Origin: Kitasatospora sp. SUK 42
Lineage (GTDB): Bacteria; Actinomycetota; Actinomycetes; Streptomycetales; Streptomycetaceae
Assembly (NCBI RefSeq): GCF_015776785.2
Contig: NZ_LFMD02000003.1
Location: 1,968,091-2,011,810, forward strand
Direction: 5' to 3'
Length of the DNA stretch: 43,720 bases
This document shows, one piece after another, positions 25,766-33,309 of this stretch (its first letter is position 1; every line of letters begins with the position of its first letter). Made by a program: the position numbers and the translations under genes. The notes below the pieces were generated by a model. That model was not told where the DNA came from. It saw only the letters and a program-made list of their open reading frames with translations, and made no database searches.

Positions 25766-27130
25766 TCAGCCGATGGCGCGTGGCCGGGGCCAGGTGGGGT
25801 GGTCGCGGTCGATGACGTAGTGGTGGCCGTGCCGCCAGGCGCCGCCGGGGGCGGGGCGGGCTCCGGCGAGGTGGGGGTGGCCGGCCGGCAGGTCGGTGTG
25901 CAGGTGGCTGAGGCTGTCCGGATCCCGGGCGGGCCAGAGCGCGGCGGCGCCCGCGGCGGCGGCGAGGGCGACCGCGCCGAGCACCACGGCCGTGGCGGGC
26001 AGTCCGGCACCGGCGGCGAGCCAGCCGGCCAGGGGGTAGGTGAGCAACCAGCAGCCGTGCGAGAGGGAGAACTGCGCGGCGAAGGCGGCGGGGAGGTCGG
26101 CGTCGGAGGCGGAGCGGCGGACGACCCGGCCTCCGGGGGTGAGCACGGCCGAGCCGCCGGCGCCCACCAGGGCCCAGGCGGCGAGCAGGGCGAGCCAGGT
26201 GCCGGTTCCGGCGGGGGCGGCGGTGATCACGGTGACGGCGGTGAGGACACCGGGCAGGGCGAAGGCCGCGGCCAGCATCACCGTCCGGTCGCCGACCCGG
26301 GCGAGCAGCCGGGGCAGCAGCAGCGCGGCGAGCATCGAGCCGGCGCCGTACGCGCCGAGGGCGAGGGAGACGGCCCCGGCCGGGCGGTGGAAGTGGTCGC
26401 GGACGACGTTGACGGTGTTGACGAAGACGATCGCGCCCGAGGCCGCGACCACGAGGTCCAGCGCCAGCAGAGCCCGTAGCCGCGGGGTCGCCCGGAACAG
26501 CCGGGAGCCGAAGGCGGCCCGCCGGCGGATCGCGCCGTCGTGCCCGGCCTCGACGGGGGCGGGCTTGGGCAGCGCGGCGGAGACGACCAGGGTGGCGGAG
26601 GCGAGGAAGCCCAGGGTCGTCCCGGCGAACAGCCAGTTGTACGTGACCACCGACAGCAGCAGCGCGGCGAGCGCCGGGCTGAACAGCGACTCCAGGTCGT
26701 AGGCGAGCCGGGACAGCGACAGCGCGTTGGTGTAGTCGCGTTCGGCGGGCAGCACGTCGGGGATGGTGGCCTGGAAGGTCGGGGTGAAGGCGGCGGAGGC
26801 GGCCTGGAGCAGGAAGATCAGGACGTAGACCTGCCACACCCGGTCCACGAACGGCAGGGTGAGGGCGACCCCGGCGCGGGTGAGGTCCATCGAGACCATC
26901 AGCGCCCGCCGGGGGATCCGCCCGGCGAGGGCTCCGGCGAGCGGCGCGATGGTCACGTAGGCGACCATCTTGATCGCCAGTGCGGTGCCGAGCACCGCCG
27001 AGGCGTTGCTCCCGGCGATCGAGTACGCCAGCAGGGACAGCGCCACCGTGGCCAGGCCGGTGCCGACCAGGGCGACGACCTGGGCGGTGAAGAGGTGGCG
27101 ATAGGTGCGGTCGCGCAGCACGGTCAGCAT
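25766..27130 (-). CDS. MFS exporter with His-rich C-terminal tail
   Basis: Encodes 454 aa, 12 hydrophobic segments of the MFS fold with an RDRTYRHLFTAQVVALVGTGL start. The last 45 residues carry eight His (LSHLHTDLPAGHPHL ... RHGHHYVIDRDH), a possible metal-binding tail as in NreB-like nickel exporters. A KmtR-like ArsR sensor gene lies directly upstream, making Ni/Co efflux the favoured role. The start is ATG 27130; an ATG at 27175 would run through the palindrome region and has no ribosome-binding site. The pair is convergent with the PH-like gene. Confidence 0.88.
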   Translation of the reverse strand: MLTVLRDRTYRHLFTAQVVALVGTGLATVALSLLAYSIAGSNASAVLGTALAIKMVAYVTIAPLAGALAGRIPRRALMVSMDLTRAGVALTLPFVDRVWQVYVLIFLLQAASAAFTPTFQATIPDVLPAERDYTNALSLSRLAYDLESLFSPALAALLLSVVTYNWLFAGTTLGFLASATLVVSAALPKPAPVEAGHDGAIRRRAAFGSRLFRATPRLRALLALDLVVAASGAIVFVNTVNVVRDHFHRPAGAVSLALGAYGAGSMLAALLLPRLLARVGDRTVMLAAAFALPGVLTAVTVITAAPAGTGTWLALLAAWALVGAGGSAVLTPGGRVVRRSASDADLPAAFAAQFSLSHGCWLLTYPLAGWLAAGAGLPATAVVLGAVALAAAAGAAALWPARDPDSLSHLHTDLPAGHPHLAGARPAPGGAWRHGHHYVIDRDHPTWPRPRAIG

Positions 27131-27181
27131 GTGGGTCCCGTCCCGGGGCGTCGGCGGGGGTGATGGGTCCATCATAGTTAA

Positions 27182-27199
27182 TGCGTGCGTACGTATGCA
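27182..27199. promoter_or_regulatory. Imperfect palindrome upstream of the His-tail MFS gene
   Basis: TGCGTGCGTACGTATGCA matches its reverse complement at 14 of 18 positions. It lies 51 bp before the MFS start and downstream of the ArsR gene, so it is a candidate metal-sensor operator. Confidence 0.5.
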
Positions 27200-27211
27200 C
27201 CTGTTGGCTCC

Positions 27212-27244
27212 GAACCGTCTCCGAACCGTCGCGGAACCGTCTCC
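27212..27244. repeat. 11-bp tandem repeat (GAACCGTC units) between ArsR and MFS
   Basis: GAACCGTC recurs at 27212, 27223 and 27234, exactly one helical turn apart, in three 11-bp units. It is adjacent to the palindrome at 27182. Confidence 0.7.
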
Positions 27245-27272
27245 GGAGGGTGGAACGGGGCCTGGGCCCGGG

Positions 27273-27626
27273 TCAGTCGTGCGGCGGCAGGTGCGCGATC
27301 TGGTGGTCGGCGACGTTCAGCGCCTCGTCCACGAGCCGGCGCAGGTGGCCGTGCCGCAGCGAGTAGACCACGCGGCGCCCGTCCTTGCGGGTGGTGACCA
27401 GCCCCGCGAGCCGCAGCTTCGCCAGGTGCTGGCTGACGGAGGGGCGGGCGGCGCCGGTGGCCTCGGTCAGCGTGGTCACGTCCGCCTCGCCCCGGCCGAG
27501 CCGCTCCATCAGTGCGAGCCGGGTCCGGTCGGCCAGCAGCGCCAGGACGGAGGCGGCGGCGTCCAGCCGCGCCTCGGCCCGCTGCTGCGAGCGGTGTGCA
27601 TCTGCCAGATCCGTGCCGGTGCTCAT
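27273..27626 (-). CDS. ArsR family metal sensor, KmtR-like
   Basis: Encodes 117 aa. Winged-helix core: ALLADRTRLALMERL and RPSVSQHLAKLRLAGLVTTRKDGRRVVYSL. The C-terminal helix and tail carry H94, D107, H108, H116 and D117, whose spacing (0, 13, 14, 22, 23) equals the H88/E101/H102/H110/H111 set of mycobacterial KmtR, a Ni(II)/Co(II) sensor; there is no Cys-based metal site. It should repress the His-tail MFS exporter 142 bp downstream until metal binds. ATG 27626. Confidence 0.85.
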   Translation of the reverse strand: MSTGTDLADAHRSQQRAEARLDAAASVLALLADRTRLALMERLGRGEADVTTLTEATGAARPSVSQHLAKLRLAGLVTTRKDGRRVVYSLRHGHLRRLVDEALNVADHQIAHLPPHD

Positions 27627-27650
27627 CCGGCCATCGTAGGCCCGGGGAGC

Positions 27651-27676
27651 CGTGCTCAGGTGCGCACCCGAGCACG
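27651..27676. promoter_or_regulatory. 26-bp near-perfect palindrome upstream of ArsR
   Basis: CGTGCTC-A-GGTGC / GCACC-C-GAGCACG is a 26-bp inverted repeat with one mismatched pair, 25 bp upstream of the ArsR start and 16 bp past the stop of the second MFS gene. It may be an ArsR operator or the terminator of that MFS gene. Confidence 0.5.
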
Positions 27677-27692
27677 GCCGCCGCCGTGCGGC

Positions 27693-28988
27693 TCAGTCGG
27701 CCTGGTGCCCGGCCGGTTCGTCAGTCGGCTGCCCGGCGGACCCGGGCGACGGGCTCGGCTCCAGGGCGGACATCCGCGGGAGCAGGAGCAGGACGGCGAC
27801 CAGCAGGACGAGCAGGAGGCAGCCGCCGAGGAACAGCGGGGTGCGGATGCCGGCGGCCGAGGCGATCCAGCCGCTGAGGGCCGCGCCGGCCATGATGCCG
27901 AGCCGGGACAGCAGCATGTAGCAGCTGTTGACCCGGCCGAGCAGCTCCTTCGGCACGGCCTGCTGGCGCAGCGAGATCGCCTGCACGTTCCAGGTGACGA
28001 TGCCGAAGCCGATCACGCCGTAGAGCGCGGCGATCTCGGCCACCGAGGTGCTCATCCCCATCAGGATCAGCGAGACGCCCATCAGCAGGAAGGCCATGGC
28101 GATCCGGGCGCCCCGGCTCATCAGCCGGCTGAGCCGGCCGGCCAGGGTGCTCGCGGCGGTGCCGCCGATGGCGCCCGCCGCCAGCACGATGCCGTACGAG
28201 GCGGCGGGGGCGTGCACGACCCTGGTGACCATCAGCACCATCATGGTGGTGCCCATGAAGGCGGCCAGCGCGCCCAGGGTGGACAGCACCGCGAGCATCC
28301 GGACGTCGCGGTGGTGGTAGAGCCAGGTCACGCCCTCGCGGATCTCGGTGAGGACCGGGCGCGAGGTGCGGCTCGGGCGGGTGGTGGAGCGGCCGGTCGC
28401 GGCGACCAGCAGGGCGGCGAGCGCGAAGGACACGCCGTCCACCGTGAAGGGCAGGCCGGCCGCCACCGCGAACAGCGCCGAGCCGAGCAGCGGGCCGACG
28501 AGGTTGCCGCCCACCAGCATGTTGCCCTGCATCCGGCCATTGGCGGCGTCGAGCTGGTCGGGGCGGACCACCTCGGGGATCACCGAGGTGGCGGCGTTGG
28601 AGAAGACCGTCTCGCCGCAGCCGAGGACGAAGGCGAGTGCGGCCAGTACGGCCAGTGGAGGATCGGCCAGGTAGACCCAGGCGGCGAAGCCCAGGACGAC
28701 GACGGCGCGCAGCGAGTCGATCGTCCACATCAGCCGCCGCCGGTCGGCGCGGTCGGCGAGCACACCGCCGTACAGGGACATCAGCAGGAAGGGCAGCGAG
28801 GCCGCGACCGAGACCACCGAGACCGCGCCGGGCGAGTCCGAGACGGCCACGGCGAGCAGCGGCAGGGCCGAGTCCCGCATGCCGTCGCCGACCGAGGAGA
28901 TCGCCGAGGCCGACCACAACATGGCGAACTTCCGGCCGAGTTGAGGGCGGCTGCGGCGAGGTGGCGTGGCCAGGTCAGCTGATGTCAC
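27693..28988 (-). CDS. MFS efflux transporter
   Basis: Encodes 431 aa, about 12 membrane segments. FAMLWSASAISSVGDGMRDSALPLLA, the GGVLADRADRRRLMW loop and the VPKELLGRVNSCYMLLSRLGIMAGAALSGW motif are those of macrolide/multidrug MFS exporters. The start GTG 28988 is chosen because homologues begin near this point and longer upstream residues (PGQPGQLGQLG) are low complexity. No Shine-Dalgarno; CATACT about 7 nt upstream suggests a leaderless message. Substrate unknown. Confidence 0.85.
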   Translation of the reverse strand: MTSADLATPPRRSRPQLGRKFAMLWSASAISSVGDGMRDSALPLLAVAVSDSPGAVSVVSVAASLPFLLMSLYGGVLADRADRRRLMWTIDSLRAVVVLGFAAWVYLADPPLAVLAALAFVLGCGETVFSNAATSVIPEVVRPDQLDAANGRMQGNMLVGGNLVGPLLGSALFAVAAGLPFTVDGVSFALAALLVAATGRSTTRPSRTSRPVLTEIREGVTWLYHHRDVRMLAVLSTLGALAAFMGTTMMVLMVTRVVHAPAASYGIVLAAGAIGGTAASTLAGRLSRLMSRGARIAMAFLLMGVSLILMGMSTSVAEIAALYGVIGFGIVTWNVQAISLRQQAVPKELLGRVNSCYMLLSRLGIMAGAALSGWIASAAGIRTPLFLGGCLLLVLLVAVLLLLPRMSALEPSPSPGSAGQPTDEPAGHQAD

Positions 28989-29073
28989 CGAGGCAGTATG
29001 ACATGTCCGCGGAGGGCGGTCGGAGGACTGTCCGAGTAATCCCAACTGCCCCAACTGCCCGGGCTGTCCGGGG

Positions 29074-29805
29074 CTATCCGAGTCCGGAAAACCCCTTGAC
29101 AAGAGTGGTCAGACCGCCCGCCAGGGCCAGCCCCAGCACCACCACCCGGGCCCGGCGCTCCGGCACCCGCGTGGTCAGCAGCGCGCCGATCACCGTGCCG
29201 CCCGCGAGCGCCACCGCCACCAGGCCCCAGGCGGGCCGGCTCAGCTCGGGCAGGCCCTTGGCCGCCAGCGAGAAGACGTTCACCACCGCGCCGTACAACT
29301 GGGCGTTGGGCACGAACTCCCGTGCCGTCCAACCGGAGTTGAGAGCGTACAGCGAGACCGCCGGACCTCCCACCCCGGCGGCCGAGTTCATGAAACCGCT
29401 GGTGGCGCCCGCGACCAGCGCCCCGCCGACCCCGCGCAGCGCGGTGGCCCGCGCCCCCCGGATCACCAGCAGCGCGGCCGCGCTGACCAGCAGGCCGATG
29501 CCGATCAGCAGCACCGGCGTCGGCACCTCGGCCGCGACCCAGGCCCCGGCCGGGACGGTGCAGACGGCGGCGAGCAGCAGCGGCAGCATCGTCGCCGGAC
29601 GGACCTGCCGCCAACTCCCGGCCAGCCCCACGGCGCTGATCGCCCCGGCGGCGAGGTTGGACAGCGACACCCCGCTGTGCGGGCCGAGCATCAGCACCAG
29701 GACGGGCGCCGCGACGAGGGCGAAGCCGATGCCGGCGAGCCGCTGGACGGCGGCGCCCAGCAGGACGACGCAGCCCAGGACGAGTTCGCCGGTCAGACCG
29801 TTCAT
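29074..29805 (-). CDS. TauE/SafE family permease
   Basis: Encodes 243 aa, about 7-8 membrane segments with repeats of the TauE type: AGIGFALVAAPVLVLMLGPHSGVSLSNLAAG near the N-terminus and GFMNSAAGVGGPAVSLYAL in the middle. Members export sulfite, sulfoacetate or other organic anions. Its ATG overlaps the stop of the lyase-like gene (TGATG), so it is translated with it. Substrate unknown; the pairing suggests an anion released by the lyase's action. Confidence 0.88.
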   Translation of the reverse strand: MNGLTGELVLGCVVLLGAAVQRLAGIGFALVAAPVLVLMLGPHSGVSLSNLAAGAISAVGLAGSWRQVRPATMLPLLLAAVCTVPAGAWVAAEVPTPVLLIGIGLLVSAAALLVIRGARATALRGVGGALVAGATSGFMNSAAGVGGPAVSLYALNSGWTAREFVPNAQLYGAVVNVFSLAAKGLPELSRPAWGLVAVALAGGTVIGALLTTRVPERRARVVVLGLALAGGLTTLVKGFSGLG

Positions 29806-30701
29806 CAGTGCTGGACGCCGGTGGAGAGCGAGAAGTCGGCGAAGTAGGCGTGCTGGGTGGTGGCCGGGCCCCAACTGGTGTCGTGGCCGCCGTAGAAGGT
29901 GGAGAACAGCACGCCGCTGAAGGGGATCGAGCCGATGCCGGAGGCGGTGCCGTGGGCGGAGTGCACCTGGCGGCCGTCGTACCAGACGGTGATGTCGCCG
30001 GTCGTGCGGTTCACCAACTGCTCGATGGTGTGCCAGCGGCCGTCGGCCTGGAAGCGCCAGTCGCCCAGGCCCTCGTCCACGCCGTAGCCGGTGGGGCCGG
30101 AGTTGGTCGGGGTGTACAGGTACACCTCGCCGTTGTCCGGGCTGCCGTTGGCGGCACGCCACATGTAGCGGGTGGACCAGCCGGCGCCGTGGTTGCCGCC
30201 GGACTCCTCGCCGATCTTCCCGCCGTACAGGCCGGGCAGCTTGCCGGCCTTGCCCCAGTCGCGGCCGGTGGGGAACTTGAGGGCGTACTTGAGGTCCAGG
30301 GCGGAGCCCTTGGCGAGGGCGGAGAGGCCGAGGCCGTTCAGGTCGGTGTAGAACTGGCCGCCACCGGGGTTGGGGCAGTCGGTGCAGGTGTTGGCGGAGG
30401 AGCCGGCGCCGTACGTCACCTGGAGCGCCGTGCCGCCGCCGGGTGCGGTGGGGTCGTTGACGACGGCGAAGTCGGAGCCGCCCCAGGCACCCTGGTCGGC
30501 CACGCCCCAGGCCTTCTTCCACTGCGGGGTGCCGTAGTCGCGGAACTGTCCGGTCCAGGCGGCGGCTCCGCTCGGGGCGGGCGCGGCGGTGGCGGGCGTC
30601 CTCGCCGGGTGGGTCTGGGCGTCGGCGGGTGTGGCGGCGCAGCCCGTGGTGGCGAGCAGGGCCAGGGTCGCCAGGGCGGCGGTACGAGCGAGGCGGTTCA
30701 T
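29805..30701 (-). CDS. Polysaccharide lyase family 14-like lipoprotein
   Basis: Encodes 298 aa. A signal peptide ends with a lipobox (LLATTGC, C21), so it should be anchored outside the membrane. KLPGLYGGKIG, WSTRYMWR and LFSTFYGGHD match the PL14-type beta-jelly-roll domain seen in alginate- or glucuronan-active lyases. GAGGAG is 7 nt before ATG 30701; the longer frame to 30740 lacks a signal start. Substrate polysaccharide unknown. It is translationally coupled to the TauE-like permease. Confidence 0.83.
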   Translation of the reverse strand: MNRLARTAALATLALLATTGCAATPADAQTHPARTPATAAPAPSGAAAWTGQFRDYGTPQWKKAWGVADQGAWGGSDFAVVNDPTAPGGGTALQVTYGAGSSANTCTDCPNPGGGQFYTDLNGLGLSALAKGSALDLKYALKFPTGRDWGKAGKLPGLYGGKIGEESGGNHGAGWSTRYMWRAANGSPDNGEVYLYTPTNSGPTGYGVDEGLGDWRFQADGRWHTIEQLVNRTTGDITVWYDGRQVHSAHGTASGIGSIPFSGVLFSTFYGGHDTSWGPATTQHAYFADFSLSTGVQH

Positions 30702-30724
30702 CGAGGGCTCCTCGGTCGGCGATC

Positions 30725-30738
30725 GATCCACACGGATC
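30725..30738. promoter_or_regulatory. Inverted repeat upstream of the lyase gene
   Basis: GATCC-ACAC-GGATC, 23 bp before the lyase ATG; possible operator. The rest of the 279-bp divergent region (30702-30980) holds TTGACG near 30838 and the site at 30946. Confidence 0.35.
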
Positions 30739-30945
30739 ATGCCCCAAAGGCACGTTGTTCACCGCGCCCGCCCCGCCGCCCGCCCCGGGCGTCGCACTTC
30801 CCGCGGTGGTATGCGAACTCGTGTGGCGATGTTCGAACTTGACGCGATTTCCCGCCCCGTGTCCGTCACTCGCACCGGTGAACGCGCCCGGGGAGCGGGG
30901 ACGTAAGCGCCCCAAAGCCGCTCTTCTGGAGGTCCTGCTGGAATC

Positions 30946-30957
30946 GGGCATATGCCC
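30946..30957. promoter_or_regulatory. Palindrome upstream of the SdrD_B gene
   Basis: GGGCATATGCCC is a perfect 12-bp palindrome 23 bp before the GTG at 30981. Possible operator; function unknown. Confidence 0.3.
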
Positions 30958-30980
30958 ACAGGTCATGAGAGTGAGGTCAG

Positions 30981-33182
30981 GTGGGGAAGAGAAGAACGAG
31001 GAGGGGCATCGTGCGGGTCGTGGCGCTCGCCGTCGCGCTGGTCGGCGGTGGGCTGTTGACGGCGCCGCCGGCGTTCCCGCAGGCGGGGGACGGGACGGTG
31101 ACGGTCCGGGTGATCCGGGCGGTGGACTCCTCGGGCGTGTGGACGCCCGCCCTGGAGCCGGGGATCGCGGGCGTGACGGTGACGCTCACCGATGACGCCG
31201 GCGTCGGCATCGAGGGCGTCACGGGGGCTGACGGGACGGTGGCGCTGGCCCCGGCGTCGAGCGACCTCACCGGCGGTAAGTACCGGGTGCAGGTGGTGAA
31301 TCCGCAGCCCGGAGTGCTGTTCCCGGCGTTCGCCTCGCGGCAGGGGCTGGACGGCGCGCCCAACCAGTTGAGCTCCAACGAGGAGTTCGTCGACCTGTCC
31401 GGCGGCAGGAACGTCTCGTACACCACCGGCCTGTGGTACCCGGGCGACTACTGCCAGAAGAACGCTCCGCTGGTGGCGACCTGCCAGCCCACCGCACTGG
31501 AGGGCGGGGCGCAGCGCACGCTGGTGTCGTTCCCGTACAGCGCGCGCGGCCAGGACGGCGTGGACGTGAACGTCACGAACCTCGCCACCAACGCGCAGAC
31601 GGGCACGCAGTTCGGCATCGCGTGGAACAAGGCCGACAAGCGGGTGTTCTCCTCGGCGATGGCCAAGCGGGCCACGGTCTACGGTCCGGGTGGCGCCGGC
31701 GCCGTCTACGTCACGGACCCCGCGCAGAAGACGACCACGCTGTTCACCACCGTGCCGAACGCCGGTGCCACGGTCCACGCCGGCGGCGTCGACGACGGCT
31801 TCCTCGACGTGCCCGGCAAGGAGAGCCTGGGCGGCATCAAGATCACCGAGGACGGCCGGGACCTGTTCGTCGTCAACCTCAACGACCGTCAGCTGTACCG
31901 CTACGACGCGACCGCGCCGACGGCCTCGGCGCCGACGGCGGTCTACCCGATCCCGGATCCGGGCTGCCCGGCGGCCGGGGACTGGCGTCCCTTCGGACTG
32001 GGCCTCCAGGACGGCACCGGCTACCTCGGCGGCGTCTGCTCCGGCGAGTCCACCGGCCTGAAGTCGGACCTGCGGGCGGTCGTGCTGCCCTTCGACCTCG
32101 CCACCGGCGCGTTCGGGGCGGCGGTGCTGAACCAGCCGCTGGACTACCCGCGCCAGTCCACCGTCGGCGGCGGTCCGTGCGACGGCGCCGGCTGGTGGCC
32201 GTGGACCAGCACCTACCCGGCGTCGCAGGACGGCCGCCCGTGCGGCACCGAGACCATCGCCAACCCCGAACCGGAGCTGGGCGAGGTCGGGTTCGAGACG
32301 GACGGCTCGATGCTGCTGTCCTTCCGCGACCGCTTCGACGACCGCGCGTCGACCGTTCCCTCGCCGACCTCCGTCTCCAACGTGATGTCGGGCGGCGACC
32401 TCAACAAGGCCTGCCCCTCCAACGGCACGTACGTGATGGACACCAACAACGGCTGCGGGCTCTCGCCCCGGGGCACCCGGTTCTTCGACCCCGCCTGGGG
32501 AGGCCACCACAACACGGCGTTCGCGGGCATCGCGCTCTCCAAGGTCGAGAGCACCATCGCGACCTCGGCCTTCGACCCCAACCACACCGCCTTCGGCTAC
32601 GGCACGTCGTTCCTCCAGCGGGCGAACGGCCAGCCGGACCCGCAGTTCGGCCTGCGGCTCAACCCGCCGGGGACGCCCGCGCCGTTCGGCAAGGGCGCCT
32701 CGATGGGCGACCTGGAGGTGCTCTGCGACCGGGCGCCGCTGCAGATCGGCAACCGGGTCTGGTACGACCCCGAGCGCTCGGGCGTCCAGCGGCCGGGCCA
32801 GAGCCCCGTGGTGGGCGTCACCGTCCACCTGTACGACGCGTCGGGGACTCTCGTCGGAACGGCGACGACGACGGCGCGCGGCGAGTACTACTTCGACGAC
32901 TCCAACGTGGACGGCGGCCTCAAGCCGCACACCGCGTACACGATCCGGCTGGACAACGCCGCCGACTACGCCGAGGGCGGCCCGCTCTTCAAGTGGGTGC
33001 CCACCCGGCACGACGTCGGTGACAACCCGTTCGTCAACTCCAAGGGCATCCGCCCGCAGGGCGGGAAGTACCCCGAGCGGGCGCTGACCACCGGCGGACC
33101 GGGCGAGAACGACCACACCCTCGACTTCGGTTTCCGGCACTGTGGGTGTCACTGCGCGTGCGGCTGCGCGTGTAAGCACTGA
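30981..33182 (+). CDS. Secreted SdrD_B/CnaB-domain protein with Cys-rich tail
   Basis: Encodes 733 aa. A signal peptide (KRRTRRGIVRVVALAVALVGGGLL) with probable cleavage after AFPQA is followed by a CnaB-like domain (about 38-150), a central beta-rich stretch reminiscent of a propeller (about 180-560), and an SdrD_B domain (from QIGNRVWYDP at 588 to about 719). No LPxTG signal is seen, so it is probably released. The last 14 residues alternate Cys and other residues (Cys 721, 723, 725, 727, 729, 731). GTG 31011 with AGGAGG is an alternative start that shortens the n-region. Confidence 0.87.
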   Translation: MGKRRTRRGIVRVVALAVALVGGGLLTAPPAFPQAGDGTVTVRVIRAVDSSGVWTPALEPGIAGVTVTLTDDAGVGIEGVTGADGTVALAPASSDLTGGKYRVQVVNPQPGVLFPAFASRQGLDGAPNQLSSNEEFVDLSGGRNVSYTTGLWYPGDYCQKNAPLVATCQPTALEGGAQRTLVSFPYSARGQDGVDVNVTNLATNAQTGTQFGIAWNKADKRVFSSAMAKRATVYGPGGAGAVYVTDPAQKTTTLFTTVPNAGATVHAGGVDDGFLDVPGKESLGGIKITEDGRDLFVVNLNDRQLYRYDATAPTASAPTAVYPIPDPGCPAAGDWRPFGLGLQDGTGYLGGVCSGESTGLKSDLRAVVLPFDLATGAFGAAVLNQPLDYPRQSTVGGGPCDGAGWWPWTSTYPASQDGRPCGTETIANPEPELGEVGFETDGSMLLSFRDRFDDRASTVPSPTSVSNVMSGGDLNKACPSNGTYVMDTNNGCGLSPRGTRFFDPAWGGHHNTAFAGIALSKVESTIATSAFDPNHTAFGYGTSFLQRANGQPDPQFGLRLNPPGTPAPFGKGASMGDLEVLCDRAPLQIGNRVWYDPERSGVQRPGQSPVVGVTVHLYDASGTLVGTATTTARGEYYFDDSNVDGGLKPHTAYTIRLDNAADYAEGGPLFKWVPTRHDVGDNPFVNSKGIRPQGGKYPERALTTGGPGENDHTLDFGFRHCGCHCACGCACKH

Positions 33183-33211
33183 CGCGGGGCGAGCACGGCC
33201 AGGGCGGAACC

Positions 33212-33253
33212 CGGCCGGGCCCGTGGCGAGTTCGACGGCCACGGGCCCGGCCG
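33212..33253. terminator. Bidirectional terminator between convergent genes
   Basis: A perfect 16-bp stem (33212-33227 with 33238-33253) and 10-nt loop separate the SdrD_B gene from the convergent beta-helix gene. Confidence 0.85.
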
Positions 33254-33258
33254 CCGTG

Positions 33259-33309
33259 TCACTGCCTGAGCCGCTTCACTGCCTGAGCCGCTCTATTGCC
33301 TGAGCAGCG
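33259..33309. repeat. 17-bp tandem repeat duplicating the end of the beta-helix gene
   Basis: Units begin at 33259, 33276 and 33293; the first two are identical and the third contains the actual stop of the minus-strand gene. Read on the minus strand each of the first two encodes the same LRQ-stop ending. Confidence 0.75.

Noticed and set aside
30963..33242. 759-residue minus-strand frame
   Set aside because: Opposite the SdrD_B gene, whose signal peptide and domain are clear.
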